Shown: positions 8,625-18,566, counted from the first letter of the stretch. The stretch is 64,000 nt of DNA from Thiomicrospira aerophila AL3 (GCF_000227665.2 NZ_CP007030.1:434001-498000); one strand, 5' to 3'. The notes: generated by a model not told the origin, from the letters alone. Numbers and translations are program-made.

Positions 8625-9256
8625 TGTCGCAGCTATTATTATCGGTCGCCGGGCAAAGTTGGGTGTTAAAACGTGACAGCCGGCGTAAACGAGTCGCGTT
8701 GCGCGTTGATCCACAGGGGTGTTGGTGCTTAGCGCCCTTAGGTGTTTCGGACGCATGGCTAGCGCAGTTTATTGCCGAGCACCAGTCCTGGTGGCGTCAA
8801 CAATTGAAGCAGCTTCCTGTTATAGCTGGTCTAGTACCTAACCAACTATGGCCCTATCGTAATATAGGTCGAGTCATTACGCCACAAGACTCGCCCACAT
8901 CCCTCAAGCGTTGGTACTTAGAGCAAGCAGATGCTTATTTACCGCAACGCTTAGCCTATTGGGCTGATTTAATGCCGAAACAACCGCAAGGGTTGAAGAT
9001 TCGTTTTTATAGCGGTCGTTGGGGTAGTTGTAACCGTCGCCAAGAGTTGCAGCTTAATTGGGCATTAATCGCATGTCCTGACGCGGCTATTGATTATGTG
9101 ATCGTGCATGAATTAGCCCACCTCGTTCACTTCAACCACAGTCGAGCGTTTTGGCAGTTGGTTGAACACTATTTTCCCAATTACCATCAGCAGGCCTGCT
9201 GGTTGCGCCGAGAAGGCCATCATTATTTAACCCAATTAAAAAGCTTGAACTTTTAA
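8624..9256 (+). CDS. YgjP-type M48-like metallopeptidase (DUF45)
   Basis: A 210-residue protein of the YgjP/DUF45 family. The zinc site HELAHLVHFNH (HExxH plus a third histidine, followed by SRAFW) sits near residues 165-175, and the FYSGRWGSCNRRQELQLNW segment that precedes it is diagnostic. The N-terminal half is a beta-rich region of lower conservation. It is probably a cytosolic peptidase-like protein; natural substrates of the family are not established. The start codon overlaps the peroxiredoxin stop. One CAGGCCTG copy at 9191-9198 encodes QAC near the end. Confidence 0.88.
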   Translation: MSQLLLSVAGQSWVLKRDSRRKRVALRVDPQGCWCLAPLGVSDAWLAQFIAEHQSWWRQQLKQLPVIAGLVPNQLWPYRNIGRVITPQDSPTSLKRWYLEQADAYLPQRLAYWADLMPKQPQGLKIRFYSGRWGSCNRRQELQLNWALIACPDAAIDYVIVHELAHLVHFNHSRAFWQLVEHYFPNYHQQACWLRREGHHYLTQLKSLNF

Positions 9257-9304
9257 CCATTCTTGATAGGCTTGGTGGCATAAAAATAAACGCTACGAGG
9301 CATT

Positions 9305-10522
9305 ATGTTAGTTGATTGGTTAACGGGCTTATTAAGTCATTGGATTGCTTACCCTACGTTATTAAATATACTGGTGGCGATGACCAGTGTAGTCACGGTG
9401 TTGTTGTTTGTAGGGGTCAGTTTTTATCTCTCCAGGCAACTGGTGCGGCCTTGGGTTAATCATTTAATTGACTGGTTTGAGGGCGATACCCTGGATGCCA
9501 CTACTGAACAGCGTCCTGCGTTAGCCAGTCACATTGCACATTTAATCCCTGCGATTTTATTGGTTGAATTGGTCCCGTTTTTTTTTGGTAGTTGGCCTTG
9601 GTGGGAAAGTTTAGTTCACACGCTTACTTGGCTCTATCTCTATGCGTTTGTTGCCTTATTGCTGGCGGCACTTGCCGATGTGGTACAGGCGATGCTGGCG
9701 GCACGCCATCAAGATTCAAATATCCCGTTTAAAGTTATCTCACAGTTATCGAAACTGGTGATTTTTATCGTGCTGGCGATTATGACGGTGAGCCTATTAA
9801 TGGGCGCCTCGCCTGCTTATCTGCTCAGTGGTTTGGGGGCGCTAACGGCAGTTTTGCTGTTGGTATTCAGAGATGCCTTATTAGGTTTTGTGGCCAGTAT
9901 TCAAATTGCGGCCAATCGGATGGTGGCACGCGGTGATTGGATTGAGATGCCCAAGTATGGTGCAGATGGCAGTGTGATTGAGCTGGCGTTAACTACGGTT
10001 AAAGTGCGTAACTGGGATAATACCGTCACGACCCTGCCAACTTACGCGCTGATTTCCGATTCGTTTAAAAACTGGCGGGCGATGCAGGAATCTGGCGGAC
10101 GTCGGATTAAGCGCGCTATTTTGGTCGATATTCACTCTATTCGTTTTGTCGATGCCAAAGAAATGGCTAAGATCAAGCAGTCGCCCATGCTGGCTGATTT
10201 TTTTGCCGAGCAAACTTTGATTAACCTTGATACAGCGGACTTGACCAATACCGCGCTCTTTAGAGCTTATGTGGAGTGGCGTTTGCGTAAACATCCGTTA
10301 ATTAATCAAAATTTGATGGTGATGGTGCGTCAAATGCAGCCTAGCGAAGTGGGGCTGCCAATCGAAATTTACTGCTTTAGCGCCGATAAAAACTGGGCGA
10401 ATTATGAGCGCATTCAATCAGATATTTTTGATAATTTATTAGCCACCTTGCCCTTATTCGATTTACAGGCTTTCCAACGTATTGGGAGTCGCCGTGATGA
10501 GCATGACCTTGAACTAACCTAG
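9305..10522 (+). CDS. MscS-family mechanosensitive channel (YbdG-like)
   Basis: A 405-residue membrane protein with about five transmembrane helices in the first 200 residues, then the MscS pore helix and beta domain: LSGLGALTAVLLLVFRDALLGFVASIQIAANRMVARGDWIEMP, and TTVKVRNWDNTVTTLPTYALISDSFKNW. Length and the SDSFKNW signature match E. coli YbdG (a small-conductance, osmotically gated channel) better than MscS itself (286 residues). It would sit in the inner membrane and release solutes on hypo-osmotic shock. It is separated from ppsA by only 15 bases. Confidence 0.92.
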   Translation: MLVDWLTGLLSHWIAYPTLLNILVAMTSVVTVLLFVGVSFYLSRQLVRPWVNHLIDWFEGDTLDATTEQRPALASHIAHLIPAILLVELVPFFFGSWPWWESLVHTLTWLYLYAFVALLLAALADVVQAMLAARHQDSNIPFKVISQLSKLVIFIVLAIMTVSLLMGASPAYLLSGLGALTAVLLLVFRDALLGFVASIQIAANRMVARGDWIEMPKYGADGSVIELALTTVKVRNWDNTVTTLPTYALISDSFKNWRAMQESGGRRIKRAILVDIHSIRFVDAKEMAKIKQSPMLADFFAEQTLINLDTADLTNTALFRAYVEWRLRKHPLINQNLMVMVRQMQPSEVGLPIEIYCFSADKNWANYERIQSDIFDNLLATLPLFDLQAFQRIGSRRDEHDLELT

Positions 10523-10537
10523 CCTTGGAGGATAACG

Positions 10538-12949
10538 ATGTCAGTGAATTACATTCGGTTTTTTAGTGAGTTGACCCTGGATGATTTGCCGCTGGTGGGT
10601 GGCAAAAATGCCTCACTAGGCGAAATGGTGCAGGCTTTAGCTAGTCAAGGTGTGCCTGTGCCAGAGGGGTTTGCGGTGACGGCAGAGGCTTATCGCGAGT
10701 TGCTATCGGTAAACAAGCTGACTGGAAAAATTTCGGCTGAAATGCAAGCACTTAATCCAGATGATAAGGATGATTTAGCCACACGCGCTAAGCGGGTTAG
10801 AGGCTGGATTTATGATGCCAAGTGGCCGGCTGATATGATTAGTCAGTTGCATCAGGCTTATGGGCGTTTGCAAGCCGAGTCGGGTTTAGGTGACCAACTG
10901 AGTTTAGCGGTGCGTAGCTCCGCGACGGCGGAAGATTTGCCGAATGCCAGTTTTGCCGGTCAGCAAGATACTTACCTTAATATTCAAGGTGAAGCCGATT
11001 TGTTAGAAGCTTGCAAACGTTGTTTTGCGAGTTTATACACGGATCGTGCAATTCACTATCGTATTGATAAAGGCTTTGATCATGATCAGGTGGCCTTGTC
11101 GATTGGTGTGCAGCGTATGGTGCGTAGTGACTTAGCTTCATCTGGGGTGATTTTTACCCTGGATACAGAAACCGGGTTTGATCAGGTGGTGTTTATTACC
11201 GCCGCCTGGGGGCTGGGTGAAAATGTCGTGCAAGGTGCGGTTGACCCAGATGAATTTTATGTGCATAAACCGACTTTAGCACAAGGATTTGAGCAGGTAC
11301 TCAAACGCCATAAAGGCGCCAAAAAAATTAAGATGGTGTATGCCTCAGCCGCAGCCAAGTCCCCCGTGCGAAATGTGCCTACCTCGCGTGCTGAACGCGA
11401 GGTGTTCTGTTTGAGCGACGCCGATGTGGTGACGCTGGCACGCTATGCGATGATTATTGAGCAACATTATTCGGCGCAAGCCGGTTACACCAAGCCGATG
11501 GATATAGAGTGGGCTAAAGATGGTTTAACCGGCGAATTATTTATTGTTCAAGCGCGCCCAGAAACCGTTATTTCGCAAAAAAATAAAGCGATTCAGCGAG
11601 ACTATCGTTTAGCGGCGCCTCCTGAGTTTGCGCCGTTGGTGATTGGGCGAGCCGTCGGCGGTAAGATCGGTCAAGGGCAGGTGCGAGTGATTAAAGACCT
11701 GTCTGAGTTATCAAGTTTTAAACGCGGCGAAATTTTGGTGAGCGATACCACCAACCCTGATTGGGAGCCGATTATGAAAATGGCCGGTGCGATTGTCACC
11801 AATCGGGGCGGGCGTACCTGTCATGCAGCGATTATTGCGCGTGAGCTAGGGATTCCTGCTGTGGTGGGATGTGAACATGCCACAGAACATCTCACTAGCG
11901 GTATGGATGTGACGGTGAGTTGTGCCGAAGGTGAGCAGGGCAAGATTTATCCAGGACTGCTTGATATTGACATCACCGAAACCGACTTGAGTGACCTGCC
12001 GTTGCCTGCCACCCCGATTATGCTTAATCTTGGCAATCCTGAATTGGCTTTTGCCTATGCGCATTTGCCGGTAGCTGGCGTAGGTTTAGCCAGAATGGAA
12101 TTTATCATTAATGCTATAGGTGTTCATCCACAGGCGCTATTGGACTATGAGCAGTTGACTGATCAGCCCTTAAAAACCGCTATTGGCGAGCGCATTCGGG
12201 GTTATGAATCACCGCAATCTTATTATGTTCAATCCCTAGCGGAAGGAATTGCTACCTTAGCGGCGGCCTTTTATCCCAAACCCGTGTTGGTCCGCTTTTC
12301 GGATTTTAAATCCAATGAATATGCCAATTTATTAGGTGGCAGCCTGTATGAACCAGAGGAAGAGAATCCGATGATCGGTTATAGGGGTGCGGCGCGTTAC
12401 ATTGATGCTGATTTTGCACCGAGTTTTGCGCTGGAGTGCCAAGCCATTAAACAGGTGCGAGAAAAAATGGGTCTGACCAACGTTAATGTAATGGTGCCAT
12501 TTTGTCGTCGTGTGAATGAAGCGCAGGCGGTGGTAAGCTTGCTGAATCAATTAGGCATTCGGTCTGGTGATCAGGGGTTAAAAATCTATATGATGTGTGA
12601 AATCCCTAATAATGTCTTGATGATGTCCGCGTTCGCCGAGTATTTTGATGGTTTCTCCATTGGAAGTAATGACTTAACGCAACTGGTGTTAGGGGTGGAT
12701 CGAGATTCAGCTAAAGTGGCCGCTTCTTATGATGAACGAGACCCAGGCGTGAAAAAGATGTTGCAGATGGCGATTGAACAAGCGCAAACTTTGGGTAAAC
12801 CAATTGGTATTTGTGGTCAAGCGCCATCTGATTATCCAGAAATGGCTGAGTTTTTAGTGCATTTGGGGGTCAGTTCGATGAGCTTAAACCCCGACTCGGT
12901 GTTAACCAGCTTGCCGAAAATTTTAGCTGCTGAGCAGGTGAATGCTTAA
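10538..12949 (+). CDS. ppsA: Phosphoenolpyruvate synthase
   Basis: An 803-residue PpsA of standard length, converting pyruvate, ATP and water to PEP, AMP and phosphate for gluconeogenesis. The N-terminal ATP-grasp domain starts with LPLVGGKNASLGEMVQAL and contains AVRSSATAEDLPNASFAGQQ. The swivelling phosphohistidine domain has GGRTCHAAIIARELGIPAVVG, with the catalytic His after TC. The C-terminal PEP/pyruvate barrel ends with SIGSNDLTQLVLGVDRD and GICGQAPSDYPE. The usual regulator ppsR is not adjacent. GGAGGA precedes the ATG. The gene contains no copy of the CAGGCCTG palindrome despite its length. Confidence 0.97.
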   Translation: MSVNYIRFFSELTLDDLPLVGGKNASLGEMVQALASQGVPVPEGFAVTAEAYRELLSVNKLTGKISAEMQALNPDDKDDLATRAKRVRGWIYDAKWPADMISQLHQAYGRLQAESGLGDQLSLAVRSSATAEDLPNASFAGQQDTYLNIQGEADLLEACKRCFASLYTDRAIHYRIDKGFDHDQVALSIGVQRMVRSDLASSGVIFTLDTETGFDQVVFITAAWGLGENVVQGAVDPDEFYVHKPTLAQGFEQVLKRHKGAKKIKMVYASAAAKSPVRNVPTSRAEREVFCLSDADVVTLARYAMIIEQHYSAQAGYTKPMDIEWAKDGLTGELFIVQARPETVISQKNKAIQRDYRLAAPPEFAPLVIGRAVGGKIGQGQVRVIKDLSELSSFKRGEILVSDTTNPDWEPIMKMAGAIVTNRGGRTCHAAIIARELGIPAVVGCEHATEHLTSGMDVTVSCAEGEQGKIYPGLLDIDITETDLSDLPLPATPIMLNLGNPELAFAYAHLPVAGVGLARMEFIINAIGVHPQALLDYEQLTDQPLKTAIGERIRGYESPQSYYVQSLAEGIATLAAAFYPKPVLVRFSDFKSNEYANLLGGSLYEPEEENPMIGYRGAARYIDADFAPSFALECQAIKQVREKMGLTNVNVMVPFCRRVNEAQAVVSLLNQLGIRSGDQGLKIYMMCEIPNNVLMMSAFAEYFDGFSIGSNDLTQLVLGVDRDSAKVAASYDERDPGVKKMLQMAIEQAQTLGKPIGICGQAPSDYPEMAEFLVHLGVSSMSLNPDSVLTSLPKILAAEQVNA

Positions 12950-13040
12950 GTCCACGCAAGGGTAAGGTTTTATGGTAAGCTATGCGGCTATTTTTCTTGG
13001 CTGGTGCCTGTTAACCATCTGATTTATAAGGTAAAGCAAC

Positions 13041-14480
13041 ATGAGTGATCTATTAACAAAGCAAGGTTCGTCCTCCAATGATTCAATTGTTGGCGGCGGG
13101 TTATTGATAAAAACCTATGGCTGTCAAATGAATGAGTATGACTCAGAAAAGATGGCTAATCTGCTTGAGAACACTCATGGTTTGCGTTTGGTTGAAACCC
13201 CAGAAGAAGCCGATGTAGTGTTGATGAATACTTGTTCGGTGCGCGAAAAAGCGCAAGAAAAAGTATTTGATGAACTGGGTAAATGGAAAAAGTGGAAAGC
13301 TGAAAAGCCTAATCGGGTGATTGGCGTCGGTGGTTGTGTTGCCTCACAAGAGGGTAAGGTTATACGCCAGCGTGCGCCCTATGTGGATGTGATTTTTGGG
13401 CCACAAACACTGCACCGTTTACCGAATATGATTAACGATGCGTTAGGCGCGCGCGCGCGGGACGGTAAGGCTAAAGCAGTGATTGACATTTCTTTTCCAG
13501 AAATTGAAAAGTTTGATCATTTGCCTAAGCCAGAATCCACCGGCGTATCGGCCTTTGTGTCGATTATGGAAGGCTGTTCAAAATATTGTACCTTCTGTGT
13601 GGTGCCCTATACCCGTGGTGAAGAGGTCAGTCGCCCGTTTAACGATGTGTTGGCCGAGATTCGCACTCTAGCCGAACAGGGGGTGCGTGAAATCAATCTA
13701 CTGGGTCAGAATGTTAATGCCTATCGGGGTGTGATGTCCGATGGTGACATCGCCGATTTAGCGATTTTAATGCACGCAGTACGTTTAATCCCAGGGATTG
13801 ACCGGATTCGCTATACCACTTCGCACCCCAATGAAATGACCAGCAATATTATCAATGCGTTTGGTGAAATTCCCGAGTTGGTGTCTCATTTACACCTGCC
13901 AATTCAGTCTGGTTCAGATCGAATTTTGGCGTTGATGAAGCGTAATCACTTAGCGTTGGAATATAAGTCGATTATTCGCAAAGTGCGGGCGCATCGTCCA
14001 AATCTAAGTTTGTCGGGGGATTTTATTATTGGTTTCCCAGGTGAAACTCATGCAGATTTTGAAGCCACCATGAAGCTAGTCGAAGAGTTGAAATACGATC
14101 GTTCATTTAGTTTTATCTACAGTCCGCGTCCTGGCACGCCAGCATCGAGTTTGCCTGATGATGTGTCGATGGATGAAAAGAAACAGCGTTTGTATGCGTT
14201 GCAAGCTTTGTTGAATGAACAAACACAAGCGATCAGTGCCGCTATGATTGGTACCAAACAAAGAGTGTTGGTTGAGCGTTTATCGCGTCGTTCAACGGAT
14301 GAGATGGCTGGGCGAACCGAGAATAATCGGGTTGTTAATTTTCCAGGTCGCATTGATATGATTGGCCAGTTTGTGGAGGTGGAAATTCATGAAGCCTTAA
14401 CTAATTCCTTGCGAGGTGAGGTGGTTGATGAACCAGAAGCAGGCCTGCAACGCGATGCGGCGCGTTATTATGCGTTATAA
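13041..14480 (+). CDS. miaB: tRNA-2-methylthio-N6-dimethylallyladenosine synthase
   Basis: A 479-residue radical-SAM methylthiotransferase that adds the 2-methylthio group to i6A37 in tRNA. The N-terminal UPF0004 domain supplies the three auxiliary-cluster cysteines ([34 protein letters not shown]). The radical-SAM motif is [20 protein letters not shown], and the C-terminal third carries the TRAM domain. It starts the conserved gammaproteobacterial run miaB-ybeZ-ybeY-corC-lnt, and the next gene follows after 6 bases. The first 20 or so residues, before LIKTYGC, are an unconserved extension. Confidence 0.97.
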   Translation: MSDLLTKQGSSSNDSIVGGGLLIKTYGCQMNEYDSEKMANLLENTHGLRLVETPEEADVVLMNTCSVREKAQEKVFDELGKWKKWKAEKPNRVIGVGGCVASQEGKVIRQRAPYVDVIFGPQTLHRLPNMINDALGARARDGKAKAVIDISFPEIEKFDHLPKPESTGVSAFVSIMEGCSKYCTFCVVPYTRGEEVSRPFNDVLAEIRTLAEQGVREINLLGQNVNAYRGVMSDGDIADLAILMHAVRLIPGIDRIRYTTSHPNEMTSNIINAFGEIPELVSHLHLPIQSGSDRILALMKRNHLALEYKSIIRKVRAHRPNLSLSGDFIIGFPGETHADFEATMKLVEELKYDRSFSFIYSPRPGTPASSLPDDVSMDEKKQRLYALQALLNEQTQAISAAMIGTKQRVLVERLSRRSTDEMAGRTENNRVVNFPGRIDMIGQFVEVEIHEALTNSLRGEVVDEPEAGLQRDAARYYAL

Positions 14481-14486
14481 CGGCCT

Positions 14487-15476
14487 ATGAGTAACTCTAA
14501 TCAGTTGGATTCCATTCTATTTGATTTGGCGCCCGAGTCTAATGAGCAGCTACAAAACTTTTGTGGCTGGCACAATCAACATTTAAGTGATTTAGAGCTT
14601 AAGCTTGGCGTTGAAATTAATCATCTTGGGTTTAAATTTAAAATCACCGGTCATCCAAGTCGTCTGGTTATTGCTGAGCGTGCTGTGCGCGCTTGGTATG
14701 CGGAAGCTGAGCATAAAACGCTGTTGCCTGAAGACCTGCATTTGTTACTGAGTTCTACAGATATTCAACAGGGTTTAGTCCAGGCTTCTGCAGGTGGCGG
14801 TGAAGGTTTTGAAATTATTCGCGTCAAGCGCAAGCAAATTAAAACTCGTAATCCTAATCAAACCCAGTATGTTCGGGCGATGAAAAATAATGAAGTCAAT
14901 TTTGGCATAGGTCCAGCAGGTACGGGAAAAACTTACTTAGCGGTAGCTTCTGCGGTGGCGGCACTCGAAGCGGATCAAGTCAGACGGATCATTTTAACCA
15001 GGCCTGCGGTCGAGGCCGGTGAGAAGCTCGGGTTTTTACCAGGCGATTTAACCCAAAAGGTAGATCCCTATTTACGTCCTTTATACGATGCGTTATTTGA
15101 TATGCTCGGCTTTGAAGCCGTTGAACGCATGATTGAAAAAAACGTTATTGAAATTGCACCGCTTGCTTTTATGCGGGGCCGCACCCTCAATGAAGCCTTT
15201 ATTATTTTGGATGAAGCGCAAAACACCACCATTGAACAAATGAAAATGCTGTTGACGCGCATGGGCTTTAATTCACGCGTCGCCATTACGGGCGACATCA
15301 CCCAGTGTGACTTGCCTAAGCATCAAAAATCTGGATTGCGTGATGCGATTGAGGTTTTGGCTGAGGTAGATGAGGTAGGGTTTACCTTTTTCCAAGTTAA
15401 GGACGTGGTGCGCCATAAACTGGTACAACGCATTGTGCAGGCCTATGAACAGGCCGCGCCGATCAATCGCCAATAG
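14487..15476 (+). CDS. ybeZ: PhoH-like ATPase YbeZ
   Basis: A 329-residue PhoH/YbeZ protein. An N-terminal KH-like region leads into the ATPase core with Walker A GPAGTGKTYLAVA, the LTRPAVEAGEKLGFLPGD signature, Walker B AFIILDEAQN and the TGDITQCDLP sensor segment. It works with the endonuclease YbeY in RNA metabolism and ribosome quality control. It ends in a TAG whose G begins a tandem octanucleotide array that runs up to the ybeY start. One palindrome copy at 14999 is read as RPA, inside the conserved TRPAVEAG motif. Confidence 0.95.
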   Translation: MSNSNQLDSILFDLAPESNEQLQNFCGWHNQHLSDLELKLGVEINHLGFKFKITGHPSRLVIAERAVRAWYAEAEHKTLLPEDLHLLLSSTDIQQGLVQASAGGGEGFEIIRVKRKQIKTRNPNQTQYVRAMKNNEVNFGIGPAGTGKTYLAVASAVAALEADQVRRIILTRPAVEAGEKLGFLPGDLTQKVDPYLRPLYDALFDMLGFEAVERMIEKNVIEIAPLAFMRGRTLNEAFIILDEAQNTTIEQMKMLLTRMGFNSRVAITGDITQCDLPKHQKSGLRDAIEVLAEVDEVGFTFFQVKDVVRHKLVQRIVQAYEQAAPINRQ

Positions 15477-15507
15477 GGTAAAAGGGTAAAAGGGTAAAAG
15501 GGTAAAA
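15476..15507 (+). repeat. Four tandem GGGTAAAA octamers at the ybeY ribosome binding site
   Basis: Four perfect head-to-tail copies of GGGTAAAA fill the whole gap between the ybeZ stop and the ybeY ATG at 15510. Each unit contains AAGGG-like Shine-Dalgarno sequence, so copy number changes would alter the number and the distance of ribosome binding sites without touching either reading frame. Confidence 0.95.
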
Positions 15508-15509
15508 CC

Positions 15510-16031
15510 ATGTTTGAACTTGATATACAAGTTGTCCAAGATGATCCACAGTTACCGACTGAAGCACAATGTTTAAGCTGGTTAGCAGCGGCGCAGGCCG
15601 AATTAATAGCCTATGATGCCGATGAGTTTTCGGATCAAAACTATGCCATAACACTAAGATTTGTTGATGCCCTTGAAAGCCAGCAGCTTAATGAGACCTA
15701 TCGGGGTATTAATAAACCAACTAATGTGTTGTCTTTTCCCGTCGATGATTGGGATGAAGCCGGTTTGCCTGCTGAGCTATTGGCCGAACTGGGTACGCCG
15801 CATGTAGGGGATTTGGTGTTTTGTGTGCCAGTGATGTCAGCTGAAGCACAGGAGATGGCGATATCGCCTGAAGCCCACTGGGCCCATTTATTGGTGCACG
15901 GTTATTTGCATTTGCATGGTTTTGATCATCTTAAAGATGACGAAGCTGCATTAATGGAAGGGTTGGAATCAAAGATTATGTGCCAGCTTGGTTTTGCCGA
16001 TCCTTATAGCGAAGCGGAGCTTGCGGATTAA
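15510..16031 (+). CDS. ybeY: Endoribonuclease YbeY (rRNA maturation)
   Basis: A 173-residue YbeY with the zinc-binding signature HLLVHGYLHLHGFDH (HGxLHLxGxDH) at about residues 126-140, and the upstream NETYRGINKPTNVLSFP segment typical of the family. It is a single-strand-specific metalloendonuclease used in 16S rRNA 3' processing and ribosome quality control. Translation initiates directly behind a four-copy octamer repeat. A second small tandem repeat lies just downstream, so both sides of this gene carry simple repeats. Confidence 0.96.
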   Translation: MFELDIQVVQDDPQLPTEAQCLSWLAAAQAELIAYDADEFSDQNYAITLRFVDALESQQLNETYRGINKPTNVLSFPVDDWDEAGLPAELLAELGTPHVGDLVFCVPVMSAEAQEMAISPEAHWAHLLVHGYLHLHGFDHLKDDEAALMEGLESKIMCQLGFADPYSEAELAD

Positions 16032-16048
16032 GTCATGTAAACATGCCA

Positions 16049-16068
16049 ATTTGGTTAAATTTGGTTAA
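16049..16068 (+). repeat. Two tandem copies of ATTTGGTTAA
   Basis: A perfect 10-base duplication in the AT-rich 107-base gap between ybeY and corC. The remainder of that gap is T- and A-rich and could hold a secondary promoter for corC-lnt (TATATTAAT just before the corC Shine-Dalgarno), but nothing decisive is visible. Confidence 0.8.
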
Positions 16069-16138
16069 ATTGTCATACCGCTACAATTATTTTTTGTTAC
16101 ATTAAATTTTTTTATATTAATGGAGTTAAAGCCTCACC

Positions 16139-17014
16139 ATGAGTGACAGTGACAGTAGTAGCGGGTCGTCTTGGATAGATCGTATTGCCCGGGTGTTTTC
16201 AAATGAACCGGAAGATTTAGACGACCTCATTATCCTGCTAAAAGATGCCCAACAGCAAGGGCTGATAGACCATGATGCCTTTTATATGATAGAAGGCGTG
16301 TTGGATGTAAGTGAAATGCGTGTTCGCGATATTATGGTGCCGCGTCCACAAGTCGATGTGATTGATGAATCTGAATCGCTCGAATCTATCTTGCAAGAAA
16401 TTGCCCGTTCTGCCCACTCTCGTTATCCCGTTATTTCCGAGACCAAAGACCAAGTCTTGGGCATTTTATTAGCCAAAGACGTGCTTAAGTTGATGGTGCA
16501 GGGTGAATTAAATTCAATTGAAGACCTGCGCTCAATTTATCGTAAACCGGTGTTTATTCCCGAGAGTAAGCGGGTTAATGTATTGCTGCGTGAATTTAAG
16601 TCTAGTCACAATCATATGGCACTGGTGGTGGATGAATATGCCGGACTGGCCGGGGTAGTTACCATTGAAGATGTCCTTGAACAAATCGTCGGTGAAATTG
16701 AAGATGAGCATGACGAAGACGAAGAGGAATTAATAAAGCCGCACAATGGCGGCAGTTTTAGAGTGCAGGCAATCACACCGCTTGATATGTTTGCTGAGTC
16801 ATTTAATGTTGCTCTTGAGCATGACAGCAATATTGAAACCCTAGGTGGGTTGATTGCGACACATTTGGGTCATGTTCCGCAAAAGGATGAAGAAATCGTC
16901 TTGCAAGGCTTTAACTTTCGAGTGCTGAAAGCAGATAGTCGCCGCGTGCATTTGTTTTTAGTGAAGCCGGTCAAAAAACCATCAGATAAGCAGCTTGTTC
17001 CCACGAATGTCTAA
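16139..17014 (+). CDS. corC: CorC/YbeX CBS-domain protein
   Basis: A 291-residue CorC/YbeX protein. The order is a short N-terminal linker, a tandem CBS pair (VPRPQVDVIDESESLESILQ and KPVFIPESKRVNVLLREF up to VVDEYAGLAGVVTIEDVLEQIVG), an acidic DEHDEDEEE linker and the C-terminal CorC_HlyC domain. It has been linked to Mg/Co homeostasis and to ribosome assembly together with YbeY and YbeZ. It is cytoplasmic, with no membrane segments. The 3' end overlaps the lnt start by 8 bases. Confidence 0.94.
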   Translation: MSDSDSSSGSSWIDRIARVFSNEPEDLDDLIILLKDAQQQGLIDHDAFYMIEGVLDVSEMRVRDIMVPRPQVDVIDESESLESILQEIARSAHSRYPVISETKDQVLGILLAKDVLKLMVQGELNSIEDLRSIYRKPVFIPESKRVNVLLREFKSSHNHMALVVDEYAGLAGVVTIEDVLEQIVGEIEDEHDEDEEELIKPHNGGSFRVQAITPLDMFAESFNVALEHDSNIETLGGLIATHLGHVPQKDEEIVLQGFNFRVLKADSRRVHLFLVKPVKKPSDKQLVPTNV

Positions 17015-18566
17015 GTTTAAACGTGGCTTAAGTCATTTAGGCAGGGCGCTTGTGCCAAATCGTTGGGCAGGACTAGCACTGCTGTTTGGTGCCATGACTG
17101 TGCTGGGCTTTGCACCTTTTGAATTTTCCCCGCTTGCCTTAGTCGGCCTAACTGGTTTGTTTTGGTTGTGGATAGCTAAATCCACCGGCCTTGCCGATGG
17201 CGTTCGCTATGGCCTATGGTTTGGTATAGGGCAATTTGGCTTAGGCGTCAGCTGGCTATTTTCGAGTATTTATTTCTATTCAGAAGCCGGTCTGGTTGTT
17301 GCTATTTTGCTGGTGACGCTATTTGTTTTGCTGCTATCAAGCTTTGTCGCTTTAGCAGGCCTGGTTATTCGTAAATTAGCCTCGTCTAATTGGCCTGGTG
17401 CGGCATTATTGTGGCTGATGCCCGCGGTGTGGGTGTTGGTTGAATGGTTACGCAGTCATACCTTTGGCGGCTTACCCTTTTTGCTGATGGGTACCTCGCA
17501 CTTAGATACGTGGCTAGATGGTTATGCGCCCGTATTAGGTGTTTATGGTGTTAGTTTTGCGGTCGCCATGACAGCAGGCTTGCTGGTCTGGATGCTGCAG
17601 TACCGTCAGGTGTTGCCAGCCGCCTTGGTAATGATTTTTTTATGGCCAATTGGCGGCAGTCTACAAAAAGTAAACTGGGTTACGCCGATTGATGAGCCGG
17701 TTTCGGTTGCCCTGATTCAGGGTAACGTATCACAAGATATTAAGTGGGAGCGAGCTGAATTTGCCAATATGATGCGGCTCTATACGCGCCTGACCCGTGA
17801 GAATTTGGATGCCCAAATTGTGGTGTGGCCAGAAACGGCGATTCCAGGCTATTTTGATCAAGCCGCAGCAGGCTTGCTACGGCATTTTGTCGGTGATGCG
17901 CAATTACAATCTCGTGATATTGTGGTGGGGGCGATTACTCGACCCAGTCCAGATGCTAATCAATATTTTAATTCGATGATTAATTTGCGCCAGCCTGATC
18001 AAACTTACCATAAACGTAAGCTGGTATTATTTGGTGAGTACTATCCGATGTCAGGAATGGTTGAGTTAGTTGCTGATCACCTTAATCTTCCCTTTTCACA
18101 GTTTAGTGCCGGTCCAGCTCGACAACCTTTAATGGAGTTGGCGGGGCACCCAGTGGGTGTATCGATTTGTTTTGAAATGATGTTTGGCGGCTTAATCGCC
18201 CGTGATCTACCCCAAGCACGGTTTTTAATTACCGCCAGTAATGACGCTTGGTTTAGTCATACTTTTGAGCCTGCACAGTTGCGTCAAGAGGCACAAATGC
18301 GTGCGCGTGAAGTGGGGCGTGAAATAGCCCGCGTGACCAATACGGGCTATACAGTCATTATTGGCGTAGATGGCCAGATTAAACAGCAGATTCCGCCTTA
18401 TGAAATCGGCGTGTTGCGTGGTGAGGTTCAACCCTATGAAGGTGCAACGCCCTTTAGTCACTGGACCCATTGGCCTATTTTAATCTGGTCGTGGATGTTG
18501 CTAATGATGGCGGGTTATTTTACGCGATATAGTTTCAGTGAACTCATACAACGTTGGTTGCGATAA
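17007..18566 (+). CDS. lnt: Apolipoprotein N-acyltransferase
   Basis: A 519-residue Lnt, which adds the third acyl chain to periplasmic lipoproteins. About six N-terminal transmembrane helices are followed by the nitrilase-fold domain with the E-K-C triad visible: Glu in VVWPETAIPG, Lys in YHKRKLVLFGEYYP and Cys in GVSICFEMMFGG. A final membrane helix lies near the C-terminus. The ATG at 17007 overlaps the corC stop and is preferred over the in-frame TTG at 16995. It is the last gene of the miaB-lnt run and ends at a bidirectional terminator. Confidence 0.96.
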   Translation: MSKFKRGLSHLGRALVPNRWAGLALLFGAMTVLGFAPFEFSPLALVGLTGLFWLWIAKSTGLADGVRYGLWFGIGQFGLGVSWLFSSIYFYSEAGLVVAILLVTLFVLLLSSFVALAGLVIRKLASSNWPGAALLWLMPAVWVLVEWLRSHTFGGLPFLLMGTSHLDTWLDGYAPVLGVYGVSFAVAMTAGLLVWMLQYRQVLPAALVMIFLWPIGGSLQKVNWVTPIDEPVSVALIQGNVSQDIKWERAEFANMMRLYTRLTRENLDAQIVVWPETAIPGYFDQAAAGLLRHFVGDAQLQSRDIVVGAITRPSPDANQYFNSMINLRQPDQTYHKRKLVLFGEYYPMSGMVELVADHLNLPFSQFSAGPARQPLMELAGHPVGVSICFEMMFGGLIARDLPQARFLITASNDAWFSHTFEPAQLRQEAQMRAREVGREIARVTNTGYTVIIGVDGQIKQQIPPYEIGVLRGEVQPYEGATPFSHWTHWPILIWSWMLLMMAGYFTRYSFSELIQRWLR

